A stretch of DNA of 64,000 nucleotides from assembly GCF_002259605.1 (NCBI RefSeq), contig NZ_MWWR01000004.1, forward strand, positions 62,001 through 126,000. Reading direction: 5' to 3'. The translations under genes were made by a program, and so were the position numbers. How positions within the stretch are numbered: the stretch's first letter is position 1; each line of letters begins with the position of its first letter. Below are positions 16,862 through 26,029 of this stretch, piece by piece. This stretch comes from Pseudoscardovia radai (GTDB lineage: Bacteria > Actinomycetota > Actinomycetes > Actinomycetales > Bifidobacteriaceae). Under the pieces are notes generated by a model. That model was not told the origin of the DNA. It was given only the letters and a program-made list of their open reading frames with translations, and made no database searches.

Positions 16862-18739
16862 ATGACTAACGTTCTTGTTTCCGTTGCTTGGCCGTATGCA
16901 AACGGCCCCCGACATATCGGACACGTCGCGGGCTTCGGCGTGCCTTCCGATGTCTACGCCCGGTACGCCCGCATGAAGGGCGACAACGTGCTTATGGTCT
17001 CCGGCACCGACGAACACGGCACGCCGATCCTTGTGCAGGCGGAAGCCGAAGGCGTCAACGCCCAGCAGCTCGCGGACCGCTACAATGCGGTCATCACCAA
17101 GGACCTGTGCGACCTCGGCCTGAGCTATGACCTCTTCACCCGCACCACCACGGCCAACCACGAGCACGTGGTGCAGGAGCTGTTCACGCAGTGCCTCAAG
17201 AACGGTTATATCTACAAGGGCACCCAGCAGGTCGCCATCTCCCCGAGCACCGGGCGCACCCTGCCGGACCGCTACATCGAGGGTACCTGCCCGATCTGCG
17301 GCGCGGACGGCGCACGCGGCGACCAGTGCGACAACTGCGGCAACGAGCTTGACCCGATCGACCTGATCAACCCGGTGTCGAAGATCAACGGCGAAACCCC
17401 GATCTTCAAGGAAACCGAGCATTACTTCCTTGACCTCCCCGCGCTTGCCGAGGCGAACCTCGCCTGGCTCAACACGCGCGAGGGCTGGCGCACGAACGTC
17501 ATCAACTTCTCCAAGGGTCTGTTCAAGGAAGTCAAACCCCGCGCCATTACGCGCGACATCGACTGGGGCATCCCCGTTCCGGTGGACGGCTGGATCGACA
17601 ACCCGAACAAGAAGCTGTACGTGTGGTTCGATGCCGTCATCGGCTACTTCAGCGCCTCCATCGAATGGGCCCGCCGCAAGGGCGACCCCGACGCATGGCG
17701 CGCCTGGTGGAATGACCCGAACGCTCTGGGCTACTACTTCATGGGCAAGGACAACATTACCTTCCACTCCCAGATCTGGCCCTCCGAGCTGCTCGCCTAC
17801 AACGGCGAGGGCAACAAGGGCGGCGAGCCGGGCGACTACGGCCATCTCAACCTGCCGACGCAGGTGGTGGCCAGCGAGTTCATGACCATGGAGGGCAAGA
17901 AGTTCAGCTCCTCCCGCGGCATCGTGATCTACGTCAAGGACATCCTCGCGCGCTACCCCGTGGATGCCGTGCGCTACTACATCTCGATCGCCGGCCCGGA
18001 GAACTCCGACGCCGACTTCACCTGGGCCGAGTTCGTGCGCCACAACAACGAGGAGCTCGTGGCGAGCTGGGGCAACCTGGTCAACCGCGTGGCCGTGCTG
18101 CTGCACAAGAACTTCGGCGAGATCCCCGCCACCAAGCCCGAGTCCTTCACCGACGCCGACCGCGCGCTGCTCGACGAGACGTTGCACGCCTTCGACACCG
18201 TGGGCGGCCTCATCGGCGAGCACCATCAGAAGGCCGCGCTCACCGAGGCCATGCGCATCGTGCAGGAGATCAACAAGTACATCTCCGCCGAGGAGCCGTG
18301 GAAGATCAAGGACGATCCCGACCGCCTCGCCGCCGTCCTCTTCACCGCCGCGCAGGCCGTGATGGACGCCAACGTGCTGCTCGCGCCGTTCCTGCCGCAT
18401 TCCGCGCAGAAGGTGTGGGAGACGATGGGCGGAACCGGCACGTTCTCGCCGCTGCCGCATATCGAGCAGGTCGAGGACCTCGACAAGCCCGGATTCACGT
18501 ATCCGATTATCACCGGCGAGTACAAGCTCGGCGTGAACGTGCATCCGTGGGCGCGCGAGGAGCTCAAGCCCGGCACGCCGATTGCCAAGCCGACGCCGAT
18601 CTTCCAGAAGATTCCGCAGGAGGCCGTGCAGGAAGAGCTCGACCGCTTCCAGGCCGACCTCGACGCCCGCCGCGCCAAGGAGGCCGCGCGCCTCGCCGCC
18701 GAGAAGGCCAAGCTCGCGAAGGAGCAGGGCGCGCAGTGA
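16862..18739 (+). CDS. metG: Methionyl-tRNA synthetase
   Basis: A 625-residue class I synthetase of the zinc-containing MetG type. HIGH motif RHIGHVAG at residues 17-24, zinc knuckle with CPIC and CDNC pairs from about residue 143, SC-fold region [21 protein letters not shown]-equivalent GKKFSSSRG near residue 346, and an anticodon-binding helical domain after 390. The C-terminal 50 residues are a charged Ala/Lys helix; no EMAP-like dimerisation domain is visible. ATG 16862 is chosen because GATAAT ends six bases upstream and no Shine-Dalgarno is present, suggesting a leaderless mRNA. It charges tRNA-Met and initiator tRNA in the cytoplasm. Confidence 0.97.
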   Translation: MTNVLVSVAWPYANGPRHIGHVAGFGVPSDVYARYARMKGDNVLMVSGTDEHGTPILVQAEAEGVNAQQLADRYNAVITKDLCDLGLSYDLFTRTTTANHEHVVQELFTQCLKNGYIYKGTQQVAISPSTGRTLPDRYIEGTCPICGADGARGDQCDNCGNELDPIDLINPVSKINGETPIFKETEHYFLDLPALAEANLAWLNTREGWRTNVINFSKGLFKEVKPRAITRDIDWGIPVPVDGWIDNPNKKLYVWFDAVIGYFSASIEWARRKGDPDAWRAWWNDPNALGYYFMGKDNITFHSQIWPSELLAYNGEGNKGGEPGDYGHLNLPTQVVASEFMTMEGKKFSSSRGIVIYVKDILARYPVDAVRYYISIAGPENSDADFTWAEFVRHNNEELVASWGNLVNRVAVLLHKNFGEIPATKPESFTDADRALLDETLHAFDTVGGLIGEHHQKAALTEAMRIVQEINKYISAEEPWKIKDDPDRLAAVLFTAAQAVMDANVLLAPFLPHSAQKVWETMGGTGTFSPLPHIEQVEDLDKPGFTYPIITGEYKLGVNVHPWAREELKPGTPIAKPTPIFQKIPQEAVQEELDRFQADLDARRAKEAARLAAEKAKLAKEQGAQ

Positions 18740-19033
18740 GAGCTGTGCTGTGGCAAGGCGGGCGTTGTGACGCAGTTGGTATTGCGACTGGCGTTGCGAC
18801 GCCCACCTTTTGCTTGGCGGCGCGTGCGGATTGCGTTTCCGGGATTGCCGCGGCGAAATCGTGTTGCCACAGCGCATTGTGAAGGCGCGTTACGAAAACG
18901 GCACAGGATTCCGAGGAATCTCCAAGGTTTCTGGATGGATTCTTATAGCCGCGGCTGGTCTAATAGATCATGTCAGCAAAGCTGAACGGTTTGAAACCGA
19001 TAATTTAACCCCTTCTTCTCTCTTCTCTCTCTC
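18740..19033 (+). other. Gene-free stretch with small hairpins and a CT tract; possible small RNA
   Basis: After metG there are about 300 bases without a convincing gene. Small inverted repeats occur in series: GATTC/GAATC at 18907-18920, TCAGC-AAA-GCTGA at 18973-18985, and CGGTTT-G-AAACCG at 18987-18999. A pyrimidine run of CTTCTTCTCTCTTCTC type then leads into the terminator at 19034. This could be the 3' region of metG or a separate small RNA. Confidence 0.35.
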
Positions 19034-19067
19034 AAGCCCGGCCTCTCCAGCCGGGCTTTCTTATTTT
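19034..19067 (+). terminator. Rho-independent terminator
   Basis: Arms AAGCCCGGC (19034-19042) and GCCGGGCTT (19050-19058) with a 7-nt loop, followed by TCTTATTTT. It ends the metG transcript or the possible small RNA before it. Confidence 0.92.
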
Positions 19068-19115
19068 CGAAACCGATTCGCCCGTGGTTCGCCCGTGGGG
19101 TCGCCCGTCTGGACC

Positions 19116-19755
19116 AACAGTGGCTCTCACTGGCACGGTGTTGACCAGTGAGAGCGACCGTTGGAGGCGGAGGCTAGTGTTTTCAACGTCGGGTTGGTTA
19201 ACGGTGCCTCTCACTGGCACGTCACGAACCAGTGAGGCCGACCGTTGCGGGAAAAGACCAGCATTTCCAACGACGAGCCAGCCAACAGTGGCCTTCGCTG
19301 GCACGGTGTTGACCAGTGAGAGCGACTGTTGGGGAGAAGGCCTAGTGTTTTCGACGGTGGAATCGTGAACGGTGCCTCTCACTGGCATGCCACGAACCAG
19401 TGAGGCCGACCGTTGCGGGAAAAGACCAGCATTTCCAACGACGAGCCAGCAAACAGTGGCCTCTCACTGGCACGGTGTTGACCAGTGAGAGCGACTGTTG
19501 GGGAGAAGGCCTAGTGTTTTCAACGCTGGAATCGTGAACGGTGCCTCTCACTGGCATGCCACGAACCAGTGAGGCCGACCGTTGCGGGAAAAGACCAGTA
19601 TTTCCAACGACGAGCCAGCCAACAGTGGCCTTCGCTGGCACGGTGTTGACCAGTGAGAGCGACTGTTGGGGAGAAGGCCTAGTGTTTTCAACGATGGAAT
19701 CGTGAACAGTGCCTCTCACTGGCACGTCACGAACCAGTGAGACCGACCGTTGCCT
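19116..19755 (+). repeat. 84-bp hairpin array A1, eight units, alternating two types
   Basis: Units start at 19116, 19200, 19285, 19368, 19452, 19537, 19621 and 19705 (period 83-85). Each has a 48-bp near-palindrome (AACAGTGGC-type left end, CTCTCACTGG and CCAGTGAGAG inner arms, GACCGTTG-type right end) plus a 36-bp linker. Units alternate: odd ones carry TGTTGACCAGTG and a CCTAGTGTTTTCAACG-like linker; even ones carry CACGAACCAGTG and AAAGACCAGCATTTCC. A 168-bp dimer has thus been amplified about four times. The array lies between metG and tatD. Confidence 0.92.
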
Positions 19756-19816
19756 GGCCGTGCGAAGCGCGGGCGCGCAAGGAACCGCACGGCGCGGGCA
19801 ACGCGGGGAGTATCGT

Positions 19817-19835
19817 GAGAAATCCACGATTCTCC
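19817..19835. promoter_or_regulatory. GAATC-CAC-GATTC dyad in the tatD promoter
   Basis: GAGAAATC-CAC-GATTCTCC is a nearly perfect dyad. It lies directly upstream of TACACT (19840-19845), the probable -10 box of tatD, so it would occupy the promoter spacer. The same motif recurs at 1344, 16760, 35999, 37238, 37273 and 55433. Confidence 0.5.
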
Positions 19836-19852
19836 CGCCTACACTGGTCACC

Positions 19853-20812
19853 ATGGCACATCACAAGCATCGTGACCGCAGCTGGCCGGCCCTTCCCGAG
19901 CCGCTTCCCGACGGCATCCGCGTCATCGACAACCACACGCATGTGGCGTCCGTGGTGAACTACTCCATGTATATGAGCGCCGAGGGCGCCGACCGCGGGC
20001 AGTTCGGCATCCCCGTCTACTCGGTGGAGGAGCATCTGCGCCGCGCCGCTTCGGTGGGCGTCGAGGGAATCATCGACGACGCCTGCGAATACCCGCATCT
20101 CGAGGCGGCTGTCAACATGGCGAAGGCGTATCCGGGGCAGGTCCACGCCGGTCTGGCCATCCACCCGAACGAGGCGGTGGCGCACGGGCATCGAGCGCAG
20201 ATGGGTCCCGACGGACTCGAGATCCACTACAAGCCGTGGCACAGCATCCCCTTCGACGAGGCGCTCGCGAAGGTGGAGCGCCTGGCGCGCGAGAACCCCG
20301 GCGTGGTCGTGGTGATCGGCGAAACCGGTCTCGACTACTTCCGCTGCGGCGAGGACGCCCGCATCCACCAGATCGAGGCGTTCCGCGCCCATATCGCGCT
20401 CGCCAAGGAGCTCAACCTTCCCCTGCAGATCCACGACCGCGACGCCCACCGCGACTGCATCGAAACCCTCCTGCGCGACGGCGCCCCCGAGCGCACGGTG
20501 TTCCACTCGTTCTCCGGCGACGCCGAGATGGGCGCCATCTGCACCGAGAACGGCTGGTACATGAGTTTCTCCGGCACGGTGAGTTACAAGGGCAACGACG
20601 GCATCCGCGCCGCGCTGGCCGCCGCCGACCCCACGCGCATCATGGTGGAGACGGACGCGCCGTATCTGACGCCCATGCCGTTCCGCGGCCGCACGAATTC
20701 ACCGGCGATGGTGCCGTTCACGCTGCGCGCCATGGCCGACGCGCGCGGCTGCAGCATCGAGCAGATCGCACGCATGACGCGCCGCAACACGCGCGAGTGC
20801 TACGGCATCTGA
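19853..20812 (+). CDS. tatD: TatD-family metal-dependent deoxyribonuclease
   Basis: A 319-residue TIM-barrel hydrolase. Metal ligands are visible: DNHTHVAS near residue 26 (HxH), GETGLDYFR with its Glu (about 166), IHDRDAH (about 202), FHSFSGD (about 218) and the final Asp in VETDAPYLTP (about 268). TatD enzymes act as 3'-5' exonucleases in DNA repair and degradation. ATG 19853 is preceded by TACACT seven bases upstream and by no Shine-Dalgarno, so the mRNA is probably leaderless. The next gene is convergent, with only 19 bp between the two stops. Confidence 0.94.
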   Translation: MAHHKHRDRSWPALPEPLPDGIRVIDNHTHVASVVNYSMYMSAEGADRGQFGIPVYSVEEHLRRAASVGVEGIIDDACEYPHLEAAVNMAKAYPGQVHAGLAIHPNEAVAHGHRAQMGPDGLEIHYKPWHSIPFDEALAKVERLARENPGVVVVIGETGLDYFRCGEDARIHQIEAFRAHIALAKELNLPLQIHDRDAHRDCIETLLRDGAPERTVFHSFSGDAEMGAICTENGWYMSFSGTVSYKGNDGIRAALAAADPTRIMVETDAPYLTPMPFRGRTNSPAMVPFTLRAMADARGCSIEQIARMTRRNTRECYGI

Positions 20813-20831
20813 CGTGCAGCCGCCCTGCGCC

Positions 20832-22934
20832 CTACACGCCGCGCAGCCAGGTGTTGATCGGCATGCGCAGCATCCACCGGCCCATCGGAAGCGGCACGTC
20901 CGTCCACACGGGATACATGAACAGCGCGATGGCCACCACCGCCACGTCCAGCGCCACCGTGCGGCGGCGGAAGGAGCGCGCCGTGCCGCGCCGGCGCACC
21001 CAATCGAGCCCATAGCAGGCGCCGAGGATGACCCACGGCAGGAACGTAACGGAATAGAACGAATACGTGGTGCGGTCCAGGTACGCGGCCCAGGGCAGCC
21101 ATCCGGCGATCATGCCGGACCACGCGGCGATCGCGCGCCAGTCGCCGCGCCGGCGCACGGCCCACACGATGGCCATGACGAGGCACGCGGCGCCAACCCA
21201 CCACACGGCGAGATTGCCCACGTCCATGATGGTGGCAATGCACTGGCCGCCGCCGGTGTTGCATGCGGCGGGCAGGCTTCCGTCCGCGGAAGGCTTCACA
21301 TATGTGACTCGGAATGTCGTAGATGCCAGTTGCAGCGGCCACATATACATCTTCGAGCCCGTGGGGTTGTAGCCAGAGATGCCTCGAGCCGTCTGCATAT
21401 CCGTCTCGTGCAGATGCACAAGCGAGCGCAGCGCGTCGGGCAGCCACGTGACGCCCTGCCCCGGGTTCTCCTCGGCCCAGTGGCGCATGCGCGCGTCTGG
21501 CGTCATGAACCAGCTCGTCCAGCAGGCCAGATACGCCAGCGCATACGCGGGAATCGCATACAGCGCCGTGAGCAGGCCGTCCTTCGCAATCGTGGACCCG
21601 AACCAGCCGCGATACCCCACGGTGCGCCGGTTGTACCCGTCCCAGAACACCGACAGCACCGCGAACACCGCGAAGAAATACCCGCCGCTCCATTTGACGC
21701 CCGTCGCCAGGCCAAGCAGCACGAACGCCGTCAGACGCCACCACGAGAACGCCGTCACCGGCCCGGTGGAATCCACCACGAGCCGCACGGACGGGCGCCC
21801 CGCCGGCGCATACGTGTCGCCGCCCTCGCCGCGGCGCTCGCGGTCGGCGAGGGGTTCGCTGCGCACCACCGTCCCGGGACGCGCCACGTCGCGTTCGTGG
21901 GCGGCGCGCAGGCGGCGCAAGGCCCAGTCGCGGTGGTTGAGCAGGCACAGGAACGCGCCGAGCACAAGGACCATGAGGAAGATGTCGAGGATGGCGGTGC
22001 GGCTCAGCACGATGGCCTGGCCGTCGAAAGCCATGAGCATGGCGGCCGTGGTGGCGATCGAGACGTTGTGGAACAGGCGTAGGGCGACGCGCGCCATGAG
22101 CAGGATCGCGAGGGTGCCGGCGAGCGCGGCCGTGAAGCGCCATGCGAAGGGCGTGGCCCCGCCGAAGAGCTTCATGCCGGCGGCGATCAGCCATTTGCCG
22201 AGCGGCGGATGGGTGAAGATGTCCAGCGGCTGGCTGGTGTACAGGTCGGCTTGGCCCATGGCGAACATGCGGTCCATCTGGGTGTCATGCGCGGGGATGC
22301 CGGTGACTTCGATGCCGAATTTCGGCCATTCGCGCGCCTCGCCGGTCTGCAGCATGGTCCACGCTGCCTTGACGTAATAGGTTTCGTCGAAAACCAGGAA
22401 GCGCGGGGAGCCGAGGCGGAAGAAGCGCACGAACCCGCCGAGAAGGGAGACGATCAGCGGCGCGATCCAGCCGAGTGCGCGGTCGGAGGGGCGATGGCGG
22501 CGCCACCACCGGGTGAAGCGGCCGGGGGAGGCGCCGGGGTTGCCGGGGGTGCCGGAGTCGCTGGGGTCGCTGGGGAGCGCGGCGGCGTTCGGATTCGGGT
22601 TATTCGCGAGCTCGATGGCGCTCGGCGGGTTGGCCTGGCGCTCGATGGCGCGGGCCTCGGCGCCGCGCGGCTTGGTGAGCGCCTCGCGCAGGCGCGCCCA
22701 TGCGGTGGGCGCGGGGGTGGTGGAGGTGCCGGAGTCGGAGTCGGCGGTGGGCGCGGTGCCGAGCTTGGTGCCGTCGGGCGCGGGCGCTGCGGGTTTCGAC
22801 GATTCCCTTGACGATGGCGCCATCGTATTGCCTTGCGTATTGCCATGCGACGCCGGCGCCATCGTATTGTTTTCCGGAGTTTTCCCCGCGGCCTCGTCGC
22901 CGCCGTTGCGTGTGCTCTCTCTCATGCGTTCCAT
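20832..22934 (-). CDS. Polyprenyl-phosphate-mannose:protein O-mannosyltransferase (PMT/GT39), copy 2
   Basis: A 700-residue paralogue of the protein at 4219-6009. It has the same FDETYYVKAAW catalytic Asp-Glu loop, LFGGATPFAWR, LNHRDWALRRLRAAHERDVA and TWLPDALRSL blocks. It differs by a longer, low-complexity Pro/Ser/Thr/Asn N-terminal tail of about 150 residues before the first membrane helix. MRESTRNGG at 22925 is an alternative start. Two PMTs in one window suggest either two acceptor sets or complementary enzymes. Substrates may include Ser/Thr-rich exported proteins such as the repeat protein at 57815 (inference). Confidence 0.91.
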   Translation of the reverse strand: MERMRESTRNGGDEAAGKTPENNTMAPASHGNTQGNTMAPSSRESSKPAAPAPDGTKLGTAPTADSDSGTSTTPAPTAWARLREALTKPRGAEARAIERQANPPSAIELANNPNPNAAALPSDPSDSGTPGNPGASPGRFTRWWRRHRPSDRALGWIAPLIVSLLGGFVRFFRLGSPRFLVFDETYYVKAAWTMLQTGEAREWPKFGIEVTGIPAHDTQMDRMFAMGQADLYTSQPLDIFTHPPLGKWLIAAGMKLFGGATPFAWRFTAALAGTLAILLMARVALRLFHNVSIATTAAMLMAFDGQAIVLSRTAILDIFLMVLVLGAFLCLLNHRDWALRRLRAAHERDVARPGTVVRSEPLADRERRGEGGDTYAPAGRPSVRLVVDSTGPVTAFSWWRLTAFVLLGLATGVKWSGGYFFAVFAVLSVFWDGYNRRTVGYRGWFGSTIAKDGLLTALYAIPAYALAYLACWTSWFMTPDARMRHWAEENPGQGVTWLPDALRSLVHLHETDMQTARGISGYNPTGSKMYMWPLQLASTTFRVTYVKPSADGSLPAACNTGGGQCIATIMDVGNLAVWWVGAACLVMAIVWAVRRRGDWRAIAAWSGMIAGWLPWAAYLDRTTYSFYSVTFLPWVILGACYGLDWVRRRGTARSFRRRTVALDVAVVAIALFMYPVWTDVPLPMGRWMLRMPINTWLRGV

Positions 22935-23043
22935 GATACGCAGCCGTAGCTGCGTGGCCCTGCGGCGGCTGTGTGCGGCTTATAGGCGGAATCGATGGCC
23001 GGGCGCCCCGCGGCAGCGATTTTGTGGAATAGACTGGGGCATC

Positions 23044-23898
23044 ATGTGTAGATTGTTGGGATATGCGACGGCTGGAGTCAACCTGAGTCTGGAGGACGTG
23101 CTCGGTGAGGGCATCGCCCGCGAGTTCGCGCGCCTCTCGCTCATCCACAACGATGGCTGGGGCGCTGCGCTCGTGGCGGATTCCTCGCGCCGCGCCGGCG
23201 TGGATGACGGCGGCGCCCCCACGTCGGGCAGCTTCTCCTCGATCTACAAATCCACCGAACCGGCCTACCTCGACCCGGCCGCGAACCTGCTGGGCAAGCA
23301 GGGCGCCCGCGGTGCGTTGTTCCACCTGCGCCTCGCATCGTCGAACCTGCCGCTCATCATCGAGAACCAGCAGCCGTTCAGCACCGACGGCATCGCGTTC
23401 ATCCACAACGGGGACATCTCCGACGCCGACGGCCGTAACATCGTGCACGACCCGGACCTTCCCGTCAGCCGCGAGGACGTGCTCTCGACCGGCGGCAAAT
23501 CCGATTCCGCCATCTACTTCGCCGTCGTGCTGCACCATCTGAGCGAGGGCAAGACGCTGCCCGAGGCCGTCGCCGCCGCCATCGCGGACCTGCGCCGGCG
23601 CTATCCGCGCAGCTCGTACAACTGCATGGTGCAGACCGAGAACACGCTGGTGGTGGCGAACGCCGCGGGGCGCCGCGAAACGAGCCCGCGCATCGTGGAG
23701 ATCTATAGGCGCTTCGGGCTCGAAAGCCGCGCCGAGGGCTACCGCGTGCTGCGGTACCGCGATATCCGCGAGGGCGGCGTGGTGGTGGCGTCGAGCGGAT
23801 TCCCGCAGGACGAGCGCGACGGCTGGCGCGAGCTGCCGAACAACCACATGCTCGTCGCCTCGAACCGCACCGGGAAATACGACGTCATCCCCCTGTGA
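23044..23898 (+). CDS. Class II glutamine amidotransferase, YafJ/EgtC-like
   Basis: A 284-residue N-terminal-nucleophile hydrolase. Cys2 follows the initiator Met (MCRLLGYATAG), as required for autocatalytic exposure. HNDGWGAALVAD, FHLRLASSN, NQQPFSTDGIAFIHNGDI and STGGKSDSAIYF are the typical GATase_4 blocks. The start lies eight bases after TAGACT (23030-23035), so it is probably leaderless. EgtC, the closest characterised relative, removes gamma-glutamate from an ergothioneine intermediate. A GCS2-family glutamate-cysteine ligase follows at 24603, which is suggestive, but no EgtB or EgtD is present in the window. Function beyond gamma-glutamyl amide chemistry is unproven. Confidence 0.87.
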   Translation: MCRLLGYATAGVNLSLEDVLGEGIAREFARLSLIHNDGWGAALVADSSRRAGVDDGGAPTSGSFSSIYKSTEPAYLDPAANLLGKQGARGALFHLRLASSNLPLIIENQQPFSTDGIAFIHNGDISDADGRNIVHDPDLPVSREDVLSTGGKSDSAIYFAVVLHHLSEGKTLPEAVAAAIADLRRRYPRSSYNCMVQTENTLVVANAAGRRETSPRIVEIYRRFGLESRAEGYRVLRYRDIREGGVVVASSGFPQDERDGWRELPNNHMLVASNRTGKYDVIPL

Positions 23899-24024
23899 TG
23901 TGCGGGGCGCCGGGGGCGCGCGGTGCCGGCGGGGTGTGCGGCGCCGGCGCTGCGGGTTCTTCGCTTGGCTCCTCTTCCGCGAGATCGTTCCCCGACTTTT
24001 GCTTCCGACCCCCTCGTTTTTCAT

Positions 24025-24468
24025 AAGAGTGCCTCTTACTGGTTGGCGGAGTGCCAGTGAGGGGCACTGTTGGGGAACGGTGCGCGTATTTTCAATGATT
24101 TCCCCGCCAACGGTCGGTCTCGCTGGTTGGCGGCGTGCCAGTGAGGGGCACTGTTGGCCGGGGTTGTGTTGGGAATGCTGGGTTTTGCTTCCAAGGGTCG
24201 GTCTCGCTGGTTGGCGGAGTGCCAGTGAGAGGCACTGTTGGGGAACGGTGCGCGTATTTTCAATGATTCCCCCGCCGACGGTCGGTCTCGCTGGTTGGCG
24301 GAGTGCCAGTGAGAGGCACTGTTGGCCGGGGTTGTGTTGGGAATGCTGGGTTTTGCTTCCAAGGGTCGGTCTCACAGGTCACCGGAGTGCCAGTGAGGGG
24401 CACTGTTGAATCTTCGGGGCGGGCCGATGCGGGCCGGCGTCCGTGTTCGGAAGCCGTACCACGGTTGT
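24025..24468 (+). repeat. 84-bp hairpin array A2, five units, closed by a half family 2 element
   Basis: Units start at 24025, 24109, 24193, 24277 and 24361, exactly 84 bp apart. The loop side reads CTGGTTGGCGG then GTGCCAGTGAG, i.e. inverted relative to arrays A1, A3 and A6. Linkers alternate between GGGAACGGTGCGCGTATTTT and GGGTTGTGTTGGGAATGCTG types. At about 24448-24468 a half element (CGGAAGCCGTACCACGGTTG-like) matches the third arm of family 2. Confidence 0.9.
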
Positions 24469-24602
24469 GGGGACCGACCCCCAACGATGCTCCCGGATGC
24501 TCCCGCACAAAAACGCATCGGGAACGCCATGACAATAACGCCATAACAATTTTGTAGAGCATCGCCATGCGCGGGGGAGGGCGAACCGATAGGCTTGGTG
24601 CC

Positions 24603-25865
24603 ATGACGATTCATGAGTTTGATTACTTCCACCAGGATCGCTCCGTCAACCCGAAGCATGTCGACAGCCTCGTCCATTTCTTCGAGTCGGGGGCGAAGGA
24701 GCCAGGTGGTTTCGGCTTCGGAGTGGAGATCGAGCATCTTCCCGTGCGCGTCGGCGGCTATGACCCCGTCACCTACGCGGAGCCGGACGGCGTGCGCGAG
24801 GTGATGACGGAACTCGCCCCGCTGTACGATCCCGACTCGCTGTACGAAGAGGACGGCAAGATTCTCGGCTTCTCGCGCCCCGGCATCGCGGTGTCGCTCG
24901 AGCCGGGCGGCCAGATCGAGTGCTCGCTCGGCGTGGCGCATAGCGACGACGATTTCGCCCGCGAATACGCGCAGTTCCGCCATGATATCGACCCGATCCT
25001 CGCGCGCCACCGCATCCGCCTCGTGAACTACGGCTATCAGCCGCGCGCGCACGCCACCGACATCCGCATCATCCCCAAGCCCCGCTATGACGCGATGACC
25101 CGCTTCTTTGGCCGCACCTGGCGCCTGGGCTGGAACATGATGCGCTGCTCCGCCTCCACGCAGGTGAGCATCGACTACACAGGCGAGGCCGACGCCATCG
25201 CCAAGATGCGCGTAGCCGCCGCCGTGGGCCCGATTCTCGCGCTGTTCTTCCGCAACACGCCGTATTTCGAGGGCGAGGAGAACCCGTGGCCGCTGCTGCG
25301 CCAGTACATGTGGGACGGCCTCGACCCGCAGCGCACCGGCCTGCCCGCCGGCCTGTACGACGACAACTACGGCTGGACCGAATACGCCTACGACGTCCTC
25401 GCCACGCCGCTGATGTCGGTGGACCTGACGCATACGCCCGAGTACCGCGGCGACGAGCCCGTCCGCCCCGCGTGGCATGACAACGCGGCCGACGTGTACC
25501 CGGACCGCGAGCTCAACAAGGCCGAGATCACGCATATTCTGTCGACGCATTTCCCCGACGTGCGCCTCAAGAACTTCCTCGAGCTGCGCCACTGGGATTC
25601 GCTGCCCTTCGAACGTGCGCAGCGCCTCGAGCAAATCGTGCGCGGCATTTTCTACGATGCCCCCACTCTCGCATCGCTCGAAGACTTCTTCGCAGGCGTC
25701 CGCTCGGTGGATGTGGTCGCCGCCAAGGCCGATCTGCTGGCGCACGGCACCGAGGCGCGTCCGTACGGGCGGTCGCTCGACGAGTGGCGCCGCGCGCTGC
25801 ACGCCGAGGATACGCGCGATGATGTTCCCGGCGATCCCGAGCATCCCGACGTGTTCCAGAAGTAG
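24603..25865 (+). CDS. Glutamate-cysteine ligase, GCS2 family (GshA/EgtA-like)
   Basis: A 420-residue protein with the layout of the actinobacterial GCS2 family: GFGVEIEHLPVR near the start (the Glu-rich ATP/metal strand), LEPGGQIECSLG, RSASTQVS-like CSASTQVSIDYTG, and a C-terminal FLELRHWDSLPF. It would ligate glutamate to cysteine with ATP to give gamma-glutamylcysteine. TAGGCT ends seven bases before ATG 24603, fitting a leaderless message. It follows array A2 and the EgtC-like amidotransferase on the same strand. Whether the product is used as gamma-Glu-Cys, glutathione or something else is not shown here. Confidence 0.88.
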   Translation: MTIHEFDYFHQDRSVNPKHVDSLVHFFESGAKEPGGFGFGVEIEHLPVRVGGYDPVTYAEPDGVREVMTELAPLYDPDSLYEEDGKILGFSRPGIAVSLEPGGQIECSLGVAHSDDDFAREYAQFRHDIDPILARHRIRLVNYGYQPRAHATDIRIIPKPRYDAMTRFFGRTWRLGWNMMRCSASTQVSIDYTGEADAIAKMRVAAAVGPILALFFRNTPYFEGEENPWPLLRQYMWDGLDPQRTGLPAGLYDDNYGWTEYAYDVLATPLMSVDLTHTPEYRGDEPVRPAWHDNAADVYPDRELNKAEITHILSTHFPDVRLKNFLELRHWDSLPFERAQRLEQIVRGIFYDAPTLASLEDFFAGVRSVDVVAAKADLLAHGTEARPYGRSLDEWRRALHAEDTRDDVPGDPEHPDVFQK

Positions 25866-26029
25866 CGGCGGGGACATCGTATGCCATGCTCTCGCCGCGC
25901 CTCGCCCGCCGCGCATGCCGCCATGCGAGGCGCCCCGCTCCTCTCATGGCCTAACCCGACTTTTTGACCGCTTCCCCCGATAGAATTATGCGTGATCGCA
26001 AACTTTCCGCCCACTACATCGGAGGCAGC

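Noticed and set aside
19032-19854. Open frames running through the 84-bp arrays on both strands
   Set aside because: 84 is divisible by three, so any frame free of stops in one unit stays open through the array. The translations are simple repeats without starts or ribosome sites.
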